Shown: piece by piece, positions 52,737 through 61,638 of the stretch | Layout of the letters: each line of letters begins with the position of its first letter | Numbering within the stretch: the first letter of the stretch is position 1 | From: Flavobacteriales bacterium | GTDB taxonomy: Bacteria > Bacteroidota > Bacteroidia > Flavobacteriales_D > Parvicellaceae | NCBI GenBank assembly: GCA_016780365.1 | Contig: JADHMB010000002.1 | Location: 38,513 to 102,512 of the forward strand | Reading direction: 5' to 3' | DNA length: 64,000 bases | Notes under the pieces: generated by a model | What the model saw: the letters and a program-made list of their open reading frames with translations, nothing else | Told to the model about the DNA's origin: nothing | Databases searched by the model: none | Program-made: the position numbers and the translations under genes

Positions 52737-53315
52737 TTAATGAATTGCTGATCGCCACGGAAGATTTTTGGAAACTTCAGCTTCTTTGGTTAAAATTTCT
52801 TCTGTACGCTGGTCTACTATATCATGGTCAAAATAACATTTGGCCATTTTGATAAAAGAATCTATATGTAATAACTCTTGAATATGAAGGTTGGTGTAAA
52901 ACTTTGCAATTTTAGGATCTTCTACAACTTCTCCTATAAGCTTAAACCTTTCAGAACCTCTTAACTCTGCTACGGATGCAATTATCAATCTATCCATGAA
53001 AAGTTCATCAGATCCCGAACGAATAATTGGCATAATCCCTTTCATATAAGGGTCTTTTTGAAAAACTCCATTTAGTTCATTTCCTCTATATCTTATTAGT
53101 TCATAAACCTGTTTAAAATGTAACAATTCTTCAACAGATATTTGAATTAATTCATCTATAATCTCAGTTCTATTTGGATATTTTGCGATTAGAGACAAAC
53201 ACATATTTGCTACTTTTCTCTCTGCATCTGCATGATCTTGTAGAAACGAATCTATATCAGTTACTGCTTGTTGTGCCCATTCTATGGGAGTTTCGTATTT
53301 TAATTTTAATTCCAT
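52737..53315 (-). CDS. miaE: tRNA-(ms2io6A)-hydroxylase MiaE family
   Basis: EWAQQAVTDIDSFLQDHADAERKVANMCLSL; EELLHFKQVYELIRYRG; ERFKLIGEVVEDPKIAKFYTNLHIQELLH di-iron ligands. Confidence 0.9.
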   Translation of the reverse strand: MELKLKYETPIEWAQQAVTDIDSFLQDHADAERKVANMCLSLIAKYPNRTEIIDELIQISVEELLHFKQVYELIRYRGNELNGVFQKDPYMKGIMPIIRSGSDELFMDRLIIASVAELRGSERFKLIGEVVEDPKIAKFYTNLHIQELLHIDSFIKMAKCYFDHDIVDQRTEEILTKEAEVSKNLPWRSAIH

Positions 53316-54806
53316 TTAAATTCTTTTCCAAAAATAAGGGGTAAATAATAGACAAACTGTAAATAATTCCAATCTTCCCATTAACATTAACAAAGACAAA
53401 ATCCATTTTCCAATATTGGGAATATCATTGAAAGAAAAGGAGGGACCAACTTTACCAATTCCTGGACCAACATTTCCAACGGCAGAAGCAACAGCACTGA
53501 TAGAGGTAATAATATCTATTCCTAAAGCAGCAAGAAAAATAGAGCCTATTGCAAAAACAAACAGGTATAAAAAGATAAATGCAAGAAGGTTATAAGTTAC
53601 TTGATTAGATATGGAAGAACGATTTAGAATTACTGGAATCACTGCTTTTGGATGTAATCTTCTTTTAAACTCAAGTAATCCATTTTTAATTAGTAAAATG
53701 ATTCTTACAATTTTTATTCCCCCACTTGTACTTCCTGCAGAAGCTCCTGAGAATAGAAACAAAAAGAAAATAAATGACATAAAAGAACCCCATATGGTAT
53801 AATCGGCAGTTGAGTAACCAGTAGTAGTAATTATGGAAACTACTTGAAAGCATATTTCTCTAAAGGATTTTAGTAAGGTAATTTCATTGGAAAAAGAATG
53901 GTAGATGGTGAGGGTAATTACAACAAGAAAAATGGAAGTTACGTACCATTTAAATTCGTCATTTTTAAGAATTTTATTTAATCTCATTTTTAATCCAAAA
54001 TAAATTAAAGTAAAGTTCGTACCTGCCAAAAGCATAAATATTACAATAACAGCTTCTACCCATGGATTTTGAAAAGCTGCAATAGAAGCTTGTTTGGTAG
54101 AAAAACCACCAGTTGAAGTAGTAGTTAATGAATGATTCACAGCATCAAAAAAATCTAATCCAATGACCATTAAAATAATAGTTTCTAACATTGTTAACCC
54201 AAAATAAATAATCCAAAGTCTTTTGGCTGTTTCCTTGATTCTAGGATGGATTTTATCTTTGGTAGGACCGGGAGCTTCAGCAATAAATAATTCCATGCCT
54301 CCAATACCTAAAAGTGGTAAAATAGCAATGGTTAAAACAATTATTCCCATTCCTCCAATCCACTGGGTCATACTTCTCCAAAAAAGAATGCTTTTTGGTA
54401 AAGATTCTATATCGTCTAATATGGTGGAGCCTGTGGTGGTAAAACCAGACATTGTTTCAAAAAAAGCATTGGTCAAACCTGGAATACTTCCTGATATTAA
54501 ATATGGAATACAGCCAAAAAGAGTCATAAATAGCCAACCTCCAACTACAATTAGGTATCCGTCTCGCTTTTTGATTTCAGAACTTTTATGTTTTTTTGTT
54601 AACAATCTCATAAGGAAACCAGAAAAAATGGTAATTGCTCCACACAATAAAAAATCCCAATGCAACTCTTGATTAAAGTCATAAACTAATGAAAATGGGA
54701 TACAACTTAACATTAGAAAACCATTGAGCAAGGTAAGAGTACCTATAACATAAATTATTACAGATTTATTGAATAATCCTGTGCTTTTATTGGAAGAATT
54801 TTTCAA
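53316..54806 (-). CDS. trkH: Trk potassium uptake membrane subunit TrkH
   Basis: FFETMSGFTTTGSTILDDIESLPKSILFWRSMTQWIGGMGIIVLTIAILPLLGIGGMELF; SGASAGSTSGGIKIVRIILL. Confidence 0.96.
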   Translation of the reverse strand: MKNSSNKSTGLFNKSVIIYVIGTLTLLNGFLMLSCIPFSLVYDFNQELHWDFLLCGAITIFSGFLMRLLTKKHKSSEIKKRDGYLIVVGGWLFMTLFGCIPYLISGSIPGLTNAFFETMSGFTTTGSTILDDIESLPKSILFWRSMTQWIGGMGIIVLTIAILPLLGIGGMELFIAEAPGPTKDKIHPRIKETAKRLWIIYFGLTMLETIILMVIGLDFFDAVNHSLTTTSTGGFSTKQASIAAFQNPWVEAVIVIFMLLAGTNFTLIYFGLKMRLNKILKNDEFKWYVTSIFLVVITLTIYHSFSNEITLLKSFREICFQVVSIITTTGYSTADYTIWGSFMSFIFFLFLFSGASAGSTSGGIKIVRIILLIKNGLLEFKRRLHPKAVIPVILNRSSISNQVTYNLLAFIFLYLFVFAIGSIFLAALGIDIITSISAVASAVGNVGPGIGKVGPSFSFNDIPNIGKWILSLLMLMGRLELFTVCLLFTPYFWKRI

Positions 54807-56127
54807 TTTTTTGAATAGATTCAGTTAGTGAAAATACTATGGTTTTGTCGTTTTCTTTCAAATGAAAATCCCCGAAAGGAATTATTGGAATGCCATTTCT
54901 AATAACACCAGCTATTTTTGAAGAGTTAGGAAAATTCAATTTATTAATTGGACTTTTGGTAATTTTAGAACCGTCTTTTACTACAAACTCTATAATCTCA
55001 GCATCTGTTCCATGAAGGTTTGCTACTAGAGAAACATTTCCTTTTCTTACAAATTTAAATATATTATCTGCTGCTATAATTTTTTTATTTATCAAAGTAT
55101 CTATTCCTATAGATTGAGAGAGATTGATGTAATCAAAGTTTTCAATTCTAGCTATTGTTTTTTTAATTCCATGACTTTTACCAACTAGGGAAGTCATTAT
55201 ATTCATTTCTGAATCGGCAGTTACAGAAATAAGTGCATCGATTTCTGTTAATCCTTCTTCTTCAAGCATTTTAACATCGTGTCCATCAATGTTGATAATC
55301 AAGGTTTTTTTAAGAGTATTTGCCATTTGTTGACATGTGACTTTGTCTTTTTCTACAAGAGTTACTCTGAAATCATTTTCTAAAAGTTCGGCGGTGTTAA
55401 TACCAATTCTACTACCACCAATAATCATTACATCCTTAATTTTAAAATTGTTTTTACCACAAAGTTTAATAATATTAGGAATGGAATCTTTTAAAGATAT
55501 AAAGTATACAATGTCATTTTCTTTTAAAACTGTTTCACCATTTACAATAAGAGTAAGATCATCTCTATGAAGTGCTAATGGTTTAAAACTTAAATTTGGA
55601 TTTAAATCTGCACTTTCTCGTACTGTTTTATTAATAAGACTAGAATTTTCTGATAATGATATTCCAAAAACAGTAAGCTTTCCATTGTCAAATTCTATAT
55701 CATCCGTAAAAGCAGATTGGTTTACCAATCTTTGAATTTCAAGAGTTGCAAGATAGGTAGGAGAAATTAGAGTGTCTATCCCAAGTTCATTGTAAAAATG
55801 CTCTTTGTTTTCTTTAATTATATTTACATCGTTAATTCTTGCAATGGTACGTTTTGCTCCTAGTTTTTTTCCTAAAATACATATTAGCATATTGGTTTCT
55901 TCACTAGAGGTAACTGCAATTAACAAATCGCAAGAGCTTATTAGTTTTTGTTCCATTATCTCAACTGATTTCGCATCACCAGCAATTGTAAAAACATCTA
56001 TTTGAGAAGAAATAGTATTTAACCTTTCTTCGTTTAGGTCTAGAAGGTATATATCGTGAGATTCTGAAGACAACAATTTAGCAAGATGTGATCCTAGGTC
56101 ACCTGCTCCAGCAATAATAATCTTCAT
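54787..56127 (-). CDS. trkA: Trk potassium uptake regulatory subunit TrkA
   Basis: Two TrkA_N (MKIIIAGAGDLGSHLAKLLS; VMIIGGSRIGINTAELL) and TrkA_C domains. Confidence 0.96.
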   Translation of the reverse strand: MKIIIAGAGDLGSHLAKLLSSESHDIYLLDLNEERLNTISSQIDVFTIAGDAKSVEIMEQKLISSCDLLIAVTSSEETNMLICILGKKLGAKRTIARINDVNIIKENKEHFYNELGIDTLISPTYLATLEIQRLVNQSAFTDDIEFDNGKLTVFGISLSENSSLINKTVRESADLNPNLSFKPLALHRDDLTLIVNGETVLKENDIVYFISLKDSIPNIIKLCGKNNFKIKDVMIIGGSRIGINTAELLENDFRVTLVEKDKVTCQQMANTLKKTLIINIDGHDVKMLEEEGLTEIDALISVTADSEMNIMTSLVGKSHGIKKTIARIENFDYINLSQSIGIDTLINKKIIAADNIFKFVRKGNVSLVANLHGTDAEIIEFVVKDGSKITKSPINKLNFPNSSKIAGVIRNGIPIIPFGDFHLKENDKTIVFSLTESIQKIEKFFQ

Positions 56128-56144
56128 AGGAAATAATTTATAAG

Positions 56145-56152
56145 CAAATATA
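56145..56152 (-). promoter_or_regulatory. Candidate -7 box (TATATTTG) for trkA-trkH
   Basis: Plus strand CAAATATA, 17 nt before the trkA start. Confidence 0.45.
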
Positions 56153-56237
56153 TAAGTCTTTAATTACTGAAATACAGATTTATAAAAAAAAACATTTTTC
56201 AATTTTAGAAATATAATATAGAAGTTATTTGTTTTTT

Positions 56238-56245
56238 TACTTTTG
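56238..56245 (+). promoter_or_regulatory. Candidate -7 box (TACTTTTG) for phosphohexomutase gene
   Basis: Exact TAnnTTTG match, 16 nt before ATG 56262; lies inside the longer listed ORF. Confidence 0.45.
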
Positions 56246-56261
56246 TGGTAAAAAGAAAGTA

Positions 56262-57668
56262 ATGTCAGAAATAAAATTTGGTACGGATGGTTGGAGAGCA
56301 ATAATTGCAAAAGACTTCACTGTTGAAAATGTTTCAAGGGTTGCCTATGCTACTGCTGAATGGACATTGAAAAACTTTAAGAAACCATCCATTGTTATTG
56401 GACATGATTGTAGATTTGGTGGGAAATTATTTGTAGAAACAGCTGTTAAAGTATTTGTTTCTAAAGGAATAAAAGTGCATATGGCTAAAACATTTATTTC
56501 TACTCCTATGATTTCTTTAGGAGTTAAAGAATTAAAAGCCTCATTAGGAGTTGTAATTACTGCTAGTCATAATCCACCAGATTATAATGGATACAAGCTC
56601 AAAGGTCATTTTGGTGGTCCTCTATCAACTGAAAAAGTTAACGAAGTGGAAAGTTTGATTCCATCTGAAGATAAAATTTATCTCAACCAGATTGATATCG
56701 ATAAGCAGATTGAAAAAAATAATATTAAAATAGTTGATTTAGAGCAGATGTATTTAGATAGGGTAGAGTCTTCTTTTGATTTAGAAGCTATTAAAAATTC
56801 TGGATTAAATTTTGCTTATGATGCGATGTATGGTGCTGGTCAAAATGTAATGAAAAAGTTATTTCCCGATATGACTTTTTTACATTGTGATGAAAATCCT
56901 TCTTTTATGGGCCAGGCTCCAGAGCCAATTGCTAAAAACTTAACAGAATTTTCTAATTTAATAAAAGAAAAAGGAGATATTGCTGCTGGTCTTGCAACGG
57001 ATGGAGATGCTGATAGAATAGGCCTATATAACTCCAAAGGTGAGTTTGTAGATTCACACCATATTATTTTGTTGCTGCTACTATATTTGAATAAATCTAA
57101 AAATTTAACGGGAAAGGTAGTAGTAGCTGCTTCTACAACACCAAGGGTGGTTAGGTTGGCAGAAATATTAGGATTGCCGCATGATACAGTAAAAGTTGGC
57201 TTTAAATATATAGCTCAACAAATGATAAAAGAAGATGTTTTAATTGGGGGAGAAGAATCTGGAGGAATCGCTATCAAGGGACATATTCCTGAAAGAGATG
57301 GTATATGGATGGGACTTGTGTTATTTGAATACATGGCTAAATCAGGTAAATCTTTAGAAGAGCTTATTGAAGAAGTTTATGGGTTAGTAGGTGCGTTTAA
57401 ATATTGGAGAGATGATCTTCATATTGACGAAAAAGTAAAAAATGCCATTGTAAAAAAATGCAATAAAGATCAGTTTAAGTCTTTTGGCAATTATACTGTT
57501 CAAAGCATAGACAAAACAGATGGTTTTAAATTTATTTTAAGTGACGACGAATGGTTGATGATAAGACCATCGGGAACAGAGCCTGTTTTAAGGTGTTATG
57601 CCGAGTCTAAGGACTTAAAAGGCGCAAAGGACATACTATCTGCTTGTAAGAAAGAAATCGGGGTTTAA
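56262..57668 (+). CDS. Phosphoglucomutase/phosphomannomutase family protein
   Basis: MSEIKFGTDGWRAIIAKDF; VVITASHNPPDYNGYKLKG; LATDGDADRIGLYN; RPSGTEPVLRCYAE. Confidence 0.95.
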   Translation: MSEIKFGTDGWRAIIAKDFTVENVSRVAYATAEWTLKNFKKPSIVIGHDCRFGGKLFVETAVKVFVSKGIKVHMAKTFISTPMISLGVKELKASLGVVITASHNPPDYNGYKLKGHFGGPLSTEKVNEVESLIPSEDKIYLNQIDIDKQIEKNNIKIVDLEQMYLDRVESSFDLEAIKNSGLNFAYDAMYGAGQNVMKKLFPDMTFLHCDENPSFMGQAPEPIAKNLTEFSNLIKEKGDIAAGLATDGDADRIGLYNSKGEFVDSHHIILLLLLYLNKSKNLTGKVVVAASTTPRVVRLAEILGLPHDTVKVGFKYIAQQMIKEDVLIGGEESGGIAIKGHIPERDGIWMGLVLFEYMAKSGKSLEELIEEVYGLVGAFKYWRDDLHIDEKVKNAIVKKCNKDQFKSFGNYTVQSIDKTDGFKFILSDDEWLMIRPSGTEPVLRCYAESKDLKGAKDILSACKKEIGV

Positions 57669-57673
57669 TAGAC

Positions 57674-59290
57674 TTAAAATCCAGATACTTTGGTTTCAGA
57701 TGGATGTTTAACTGTAAAACTAAATTTTTTCTCAATAATTTCGTTTGGACTCAATTGAATATTCCATTTCAATTTTCCATTTTTCTTATCAAATATTGCT
57801 TCGGAGCTTTCAACTAATTGAATATCAATAGATTTTTTGGTGGATTTTGGTATTTGATCTATAAGTACAATTGAAACAGATTTTTCTTTGTTGTTTTTTA
57901 AGGAAAGCTTGTAGGTTTTCTCAAATTTAATATTGTCTCCAACTTTTGTTTCGGAACTAAACTTTTTCTCTAAAGTTCTCTCACAAATAATAGAAACATC
58001 TCTACTCAAAGATAAATCATTGGTTTTTTTAGTTGAGTAGGGGTCTAAAAAGGTTTTTCCTACAGATTTGCCTTCAAAATAAACTTGACCATTTCCAGGA
58101 AGTAAATTCTTATTTCCAAGTGATTCAAAGTGACACATTAAGAAAACATCTTTGTCTAGCTTTGGATAGCAATAATAATCGTAATTGGCCTCTAAACTAA
58201 ATTTTTGAATTTCTATAAAAACTGGTTCTGTTTGAGATGGGATTGAATAGGGAAGTGCTATATTATAAATTATTTGAGTTCCGCTGTAGTCAATATTAGT
58301 AAATTCTGAGGAAGAAATGGACTCTTGTATTTCATCTTCACTATCCATTATGGTATTGGCTGAATAGCTTTTGTTTACAATCGTTTTAACTCTTTTATTG
58401 TTGGTGTTATAGGTATTGATATATTGGGTTTGAAAAGATGGAGCTATGTTGGATTCATTTAATTTTCCAGTTGAAAGAGAAAGTTGGACATTGGACCAAA
58501 TCTCATTGGTATTTTGAAATATTTTTGCTTTATAGGTTAAGTTTATGGGAGAATTAATTCCTTTAGATCTTATTTCGTAGCTAGGTGCCCATCCAGCTTT
58601 ATTAGAATTATAGCTTAGCCCATAGGAGTAATTTCCAGCTTTGGTACAGGTTAATTGAACAATTATATTTGCAGACTGGTTTTTAGTAGTTTTAATGGTA
58701 GAATTTATTTGTTTTTTTAGTTTTTCTTCAATAAAAGATAAGGAGTCTATTTCTTTTTTAGTGATAGAAATATCCGATTGAATTCTATAAATACTTTTTT
58801 TGAAATACTCAGACAAATCCATTAAATCATCCACTATAAATTCTCTTGTGGTTTTTAAAACAGACTTATTCTCATTAAATAAATCTTTTTCTTCAAGAAA
58901 AACTGCAAGATTGACTTCTTTGATTCTTTTTTGCTCTTTAATATGACTTAAGCTGTCTTTTAAGAAATCTAATTCTTTATTTCCCATAGATTCTCTATTT
59001 AGAAAGTTCATTTTTTTTGAAACAGAATTAACTATGATATTTTTGGAGTTCATTACAAACTGAATAGATTCGTTGATTAAGCTTGGGGATAGATTGGTAA
59101 TAACTAAATGATTAGATCCTAATTTAATAGAAGCATTTCCTATTCTTTCAATATGCGCTCCCACGTTATGAATGGTAATATTATTAATTTCAGAACTTTG
59201 CGAAATATAATTGGCTAAATTTTGAGCTTTAAGACTGTAGGAATTTAACATCAAAAAAGAAGAGCATATTATAGATAGTTTTTTAATCAT
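57674..59290 (-). CDS. DUF4139 / MuiA-like protein
   Basis: VHNVGAHIERIGNASIKLGSNHLVITNLSPSL; YSLSYNSNKAGWAPSYEIRS-type region; start moved to MIKKLSIICSSFLML (signal peptide). Confidence 0.78.
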   Translation of the reverse strand: MIKKLSIICSSFLMLNSYSLKAQNLANYISQSSEINNITIHNVGAHIERIGNASIKLGSNHLVITNLSPSLINESIQFVMNSKNIIVNSVSKKMNFLNRESMGNKELDFLKDSLSHIKEQKRIKEVNLAVFLEEKDLFNENKSVLKTTREFIVDDLMDLSEYFKKSIYRIQSDISITKKEIDSLSFIEEKLKKQINSTIKTTKNQSANIIVQLTCTKAGNYSYGLSYNSNKAGWAPSYEIRSKGINSPINLTYKAKIFQNTNEIWSNVQLSLSTGKLNESNIAPSFQTQYINTYNTNNKRVKTIVNKSYSANTIMDSEDEIQESISSSEFTNIDYSGTQIIYNIALPYSIPSQTEPVFIEIQKFSLEANYDYYCYPKLDKDVFLMCHFESLGNKNLLPGNGQVYFEGKSVGKTFLDPYSTKKTNDLSLSRDVSIICERTLEKKFSSETKVGDNIKFEKTYKLSLKNNKEKSVSIVLIDQIPKSTKKSIDIQLVESSEAIFDKKNGKLKWNIQLSPNEIIEKKFSFTVKHPSETKVSGF

Positions 59291-59303
59291 TATATATTTT
59301 TTA

Positions 59304-59311
59304 CAAACATA
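59304..59311 (-). promoter_or_regulatory. Candidate -7 box (TATGTTTG) for the DUF4139 gene
   Basis: Plus strand CAAACATA, 13 nt before the corrected start. Confidence 0.45.
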
Positions 59312-59356
59312 CTTCAAAGTTAATGCCAAAAATTTAATTATCCTTAACTTAGCTCA

Positions 59357-60121
59357 ATGTCTAAACCATTAATTTTAATTACCAACGACGATGGATACCA
59401 ATCTAAGGGTATAAAGTCTCTTCTAGACTCTGTAAAAGATTTAGGGAGAATTATATTGGTTGCACCAGATAGACCACAATCGGGAATGGGCCATGCTATT
59501 TCGGTAAATAAACCTATAAGATGTTTTAAATTAGATTGTTTTAGTTCTTTAAATGCCTACTCTTGTACAGGAACTCCAGTAGACTGTGTAAAAATGGGTT
59601 TGTTTCTATTAAAAGGGGAAAAACCAGATTTGATTTTGTCGGGAATTAACCATGGTTCTAATGTAAGTACCAATATTTTGTACTCTGGAACAATGTCTGC
59701 AGCAGTAGAAGGGGCCTTGGCTGGTATTCCTAGTGTTGGCTACTCATTAACAGACTACAGTGAAGATGCAGATTTTGATTATTCTATGAAAGTAGTTCGT
59801 TTAATTTCCAAAAAGGTAATCAATGAGGGTTTAAAGTTGGGAACTTGCTTAAATGTGAATATTCCCAATGTCAAAGAAGATAAAATAAAAGGAATTAAAG
59901 TTTGTAGACAAGGTAAAGCATTTTGGGACGATACTTTCGACCATAGAAAAGATCCACTAGGAAAAGATTATTACTGGCTAACTGGTTCCTTTGGATCAAA
60001 GGAACCAGCTCCAGACACAGATATTAATTATTTAGAGAACAATTATGTAACTATAGTTCCTACGCAGTATGACTTAACGTGTCATGATTCTGTTGAAGAA
60101 CTTAAAAAATGGAAATTATAA
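59357..60121 (+). CDS. surE: 5'-nucleotidase SurE
   Basis: PLILITNDDGYQSKGIKSLLDSVKDLG; VAPDRPQSGMGHAISVNKPIR; LILSGINHGSNVSTNILYSGTMSAAVEGA. Confidence 0.97.
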   Translation: MSKPLILITNDDGYQSKGIKSLLDSVKDLGRIILVAPDRPQSGMGHAISVNKPIRCFKLDCFSSLNAYSCTGTPVDCVKMGLFLLKGEKPDLILSGINHGSNVSTNILYSGTMSAAVEGALAGIPSVGYSLTDYSEDADFDYSMKVVRLISKKVINEGLKLGTCLNVNIPNVKEDKIKGIKVCRQGKAFWDDTFDHRKDPLGKDYYWLTGSFGSKEPAPDTDINYLENNYVTIVPTQYDLTCHDSVEELKKWKL

Positions 60122-60462
60122 TGGCTAATTGGAAAAATAAGATCAATCAAACTAAATATGGTATTATTGCTGGATTAACTCTTCCGTTATTGGGTTTTTT
60201 TATTGGATTTCTTGCTCAGGGCGGAAATATGTCTTTTTCTACTTTTTGGCAAATATTTACACAAAACCATGATTTAATTCAAGTGAATGATTTAAAGTTA
60301 ATATACCAGGATACTAGACAGAGTACTGTAATGTTTTGTTTGCTGGCCAATATGTTGGCATTTTATTTTTCTTTCTTTTTAAATAAATTGGATCGTTTTT
60401 CAAAGGGGTTGGTATTTATTACCTTGTTACTTGCTGCTGTTTCAGTTCTATTCATTTATTAA
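60121..60462 (+). CDS. Small membrane protein of unknown function between surE and lpxB
   Basis: Three hydrophobic helices; ATG at 60121 overlaps the surE stop (TAATG). Confidence 0.6.
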   Translation: MANWKNKINQTKYGIIAGLTLPLLGFFIGFLAQGGNMSFSTFWQIFTQNHDLIQVNDLKLIYQDTRQSTVMFCLLANMLAFYFSFFLNKLDRFSKGLVFITLLLAAVSVLFIY

Positions 60463-60465
60463 TTT

Positions 60466-61599
60466 ATGAAGTACTACATCATTGCTGGGGAAGCTTCTGG
60501 GGATTTATACGGTTCTAATTTAGTAAGAGAGCTTAAACTAAAAGATTCCAAGGCAGATATCAGAGCTTGGGGTGGTGATTTAATGCAAGAACAAGGTGTG
60601 GATTTAGTAAAGCATTACAAAGACCATAATTATATGGGATTTTTGGAAGTGATTAGAAATCTTGGAACCATTTTAAAAAACATTACTTTTTGCAAAAAAG
60701 ATATTAAAGCATTCAGTCCAGATGCACTTATTTTAATAGACTTTCCGGGTTTTAATATGAGAATAGCGAAATACTTTTACCAGTATTCCTTTCCTGTCTT
60801 GTACTACATAGCTCCTCAGGTATGGGCATGGAAAGAAAATAGAGTAGAGGCCATTAAGAAATATGTAGATAAATTGTATGTTATACTTCCATTTGAGAAG
60901 GAGTTTTTAAAAAAGCATGGTGTGGAGTCTAATTATATGGGACATCCACTTTTAGAACACATATTAAATTTTAAGAATAAGGCGTCGGTATCTAAGTCAA
61001 AATTTATAGTAAAACATGGGTTAGAGGTTGGAAAACCCATTATTTCGTTAATTCCTGGAAGTAGGAAGCAGGAAATAGAGAAAAAACTTCCTGTAATGCT
61101 TCGTGCTGTTTCTACTTATTCCAAAGAATTTAATATTGTGATAGCTGGAATGAAAAATTTCAAAGACTTATATGGAAAGATTACTTCCAATTCTAGTGCC
61201 AAGGTAATATATATGGATACCTACAACATTTTAAATAATTCTAGTAGAGCATTGGTTACATCCGGAACAGCGACTTTAGAAACAGCTTTTTTTAATGTTC
61301 CTCAAATAGTTTGTTATAAAACCAGCTGGTTGTCTTATATAATTGCTAAATCTTTGGTGAAGATAAAGTACATATCATTGGTGAACTTAATAATGGATAA
61401 AGAAATTGTTAAAGAGTTGATTCAGAATAACTTAAGTGTTTTTAAATTAACTAAAGAATTAAATATTCTTAACGATGATTTGGCTTTAAATAAAATGAAA
61501 GAATCCTATCAATTATTAATTGCCAAATGTCAAGGGGAAAATGTATCTAAAAATATTGCAACAGATATGTTCAAAACTATAGAAAGTTTTCAAAAATAA
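60466..61599 (+). CDS. lpxB: Lipid-A-disaccharide synthase
   Basis: MKYYIIAGEASGDLYGSNLVRELK; LIDFPGFNMRIAKYF; YYIAPQVWAWKENRVEAIKKYVDKLYVILPFEKEF. Confidence 0.97.
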   Translation: MKYYIIAGEASGDLYGSNLVRELKLKDSKADIRAWGGDLMQEQGVDLVKHYKDHNYMGFLEVIRNLGTILKNITFCKKDIKAFSPDALILIDFPGFNMRIAKYFYQYSFPVLYYIAPQVWAWKENRVEAIKKYVDKLYVILPFEKEFLKKHGVESNYMGHPLLEHILNFKNKASVSKSKFIVKHGLEVGKPIISLIPGSRKQEIEKKLPVMLRAVSTYSKEFNIVIAGMKNFKDLYGKITSNSSAKVIYMDTYNILNNSSRALVTSGTATLETAFFNVPQIVCYKTSWLSYIIAKSLVKIKYISLVNLIMDKEIVKELIQNNLSVFKLTKELNILNDDLALNKMKESYQLLIAKCQGENVSKNIATDMFKTIESFQK

Positions 61600-61614
61600 T
61601 AATCCATATTCTTT

Positions 61615-61622
61615 TAGTTTTG
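61615..61622 (+). promoter_or_regulatory. Candidate -7 box (TAGTTTTG) for the SpoIID-domain gene
   Basis: Exact TAnnTTTG match, 16 nt before ATG. Confidence 0.45.
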
Positions 61623-61638
61623 TTTTATTAATTTTTGA

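Noticed and set aside
52658-52852. 64 aa ORF spanning the yqgE-like/miaE boundary
   Set aside because: Opposite strand to two supported genes, no recognisable features.
54223-54672. 149 aa ORF opposite trkH
   Set aside because: Longest shadow ORF in the window, but trkH is clearly the coding strand; no domain and no promoter seen.
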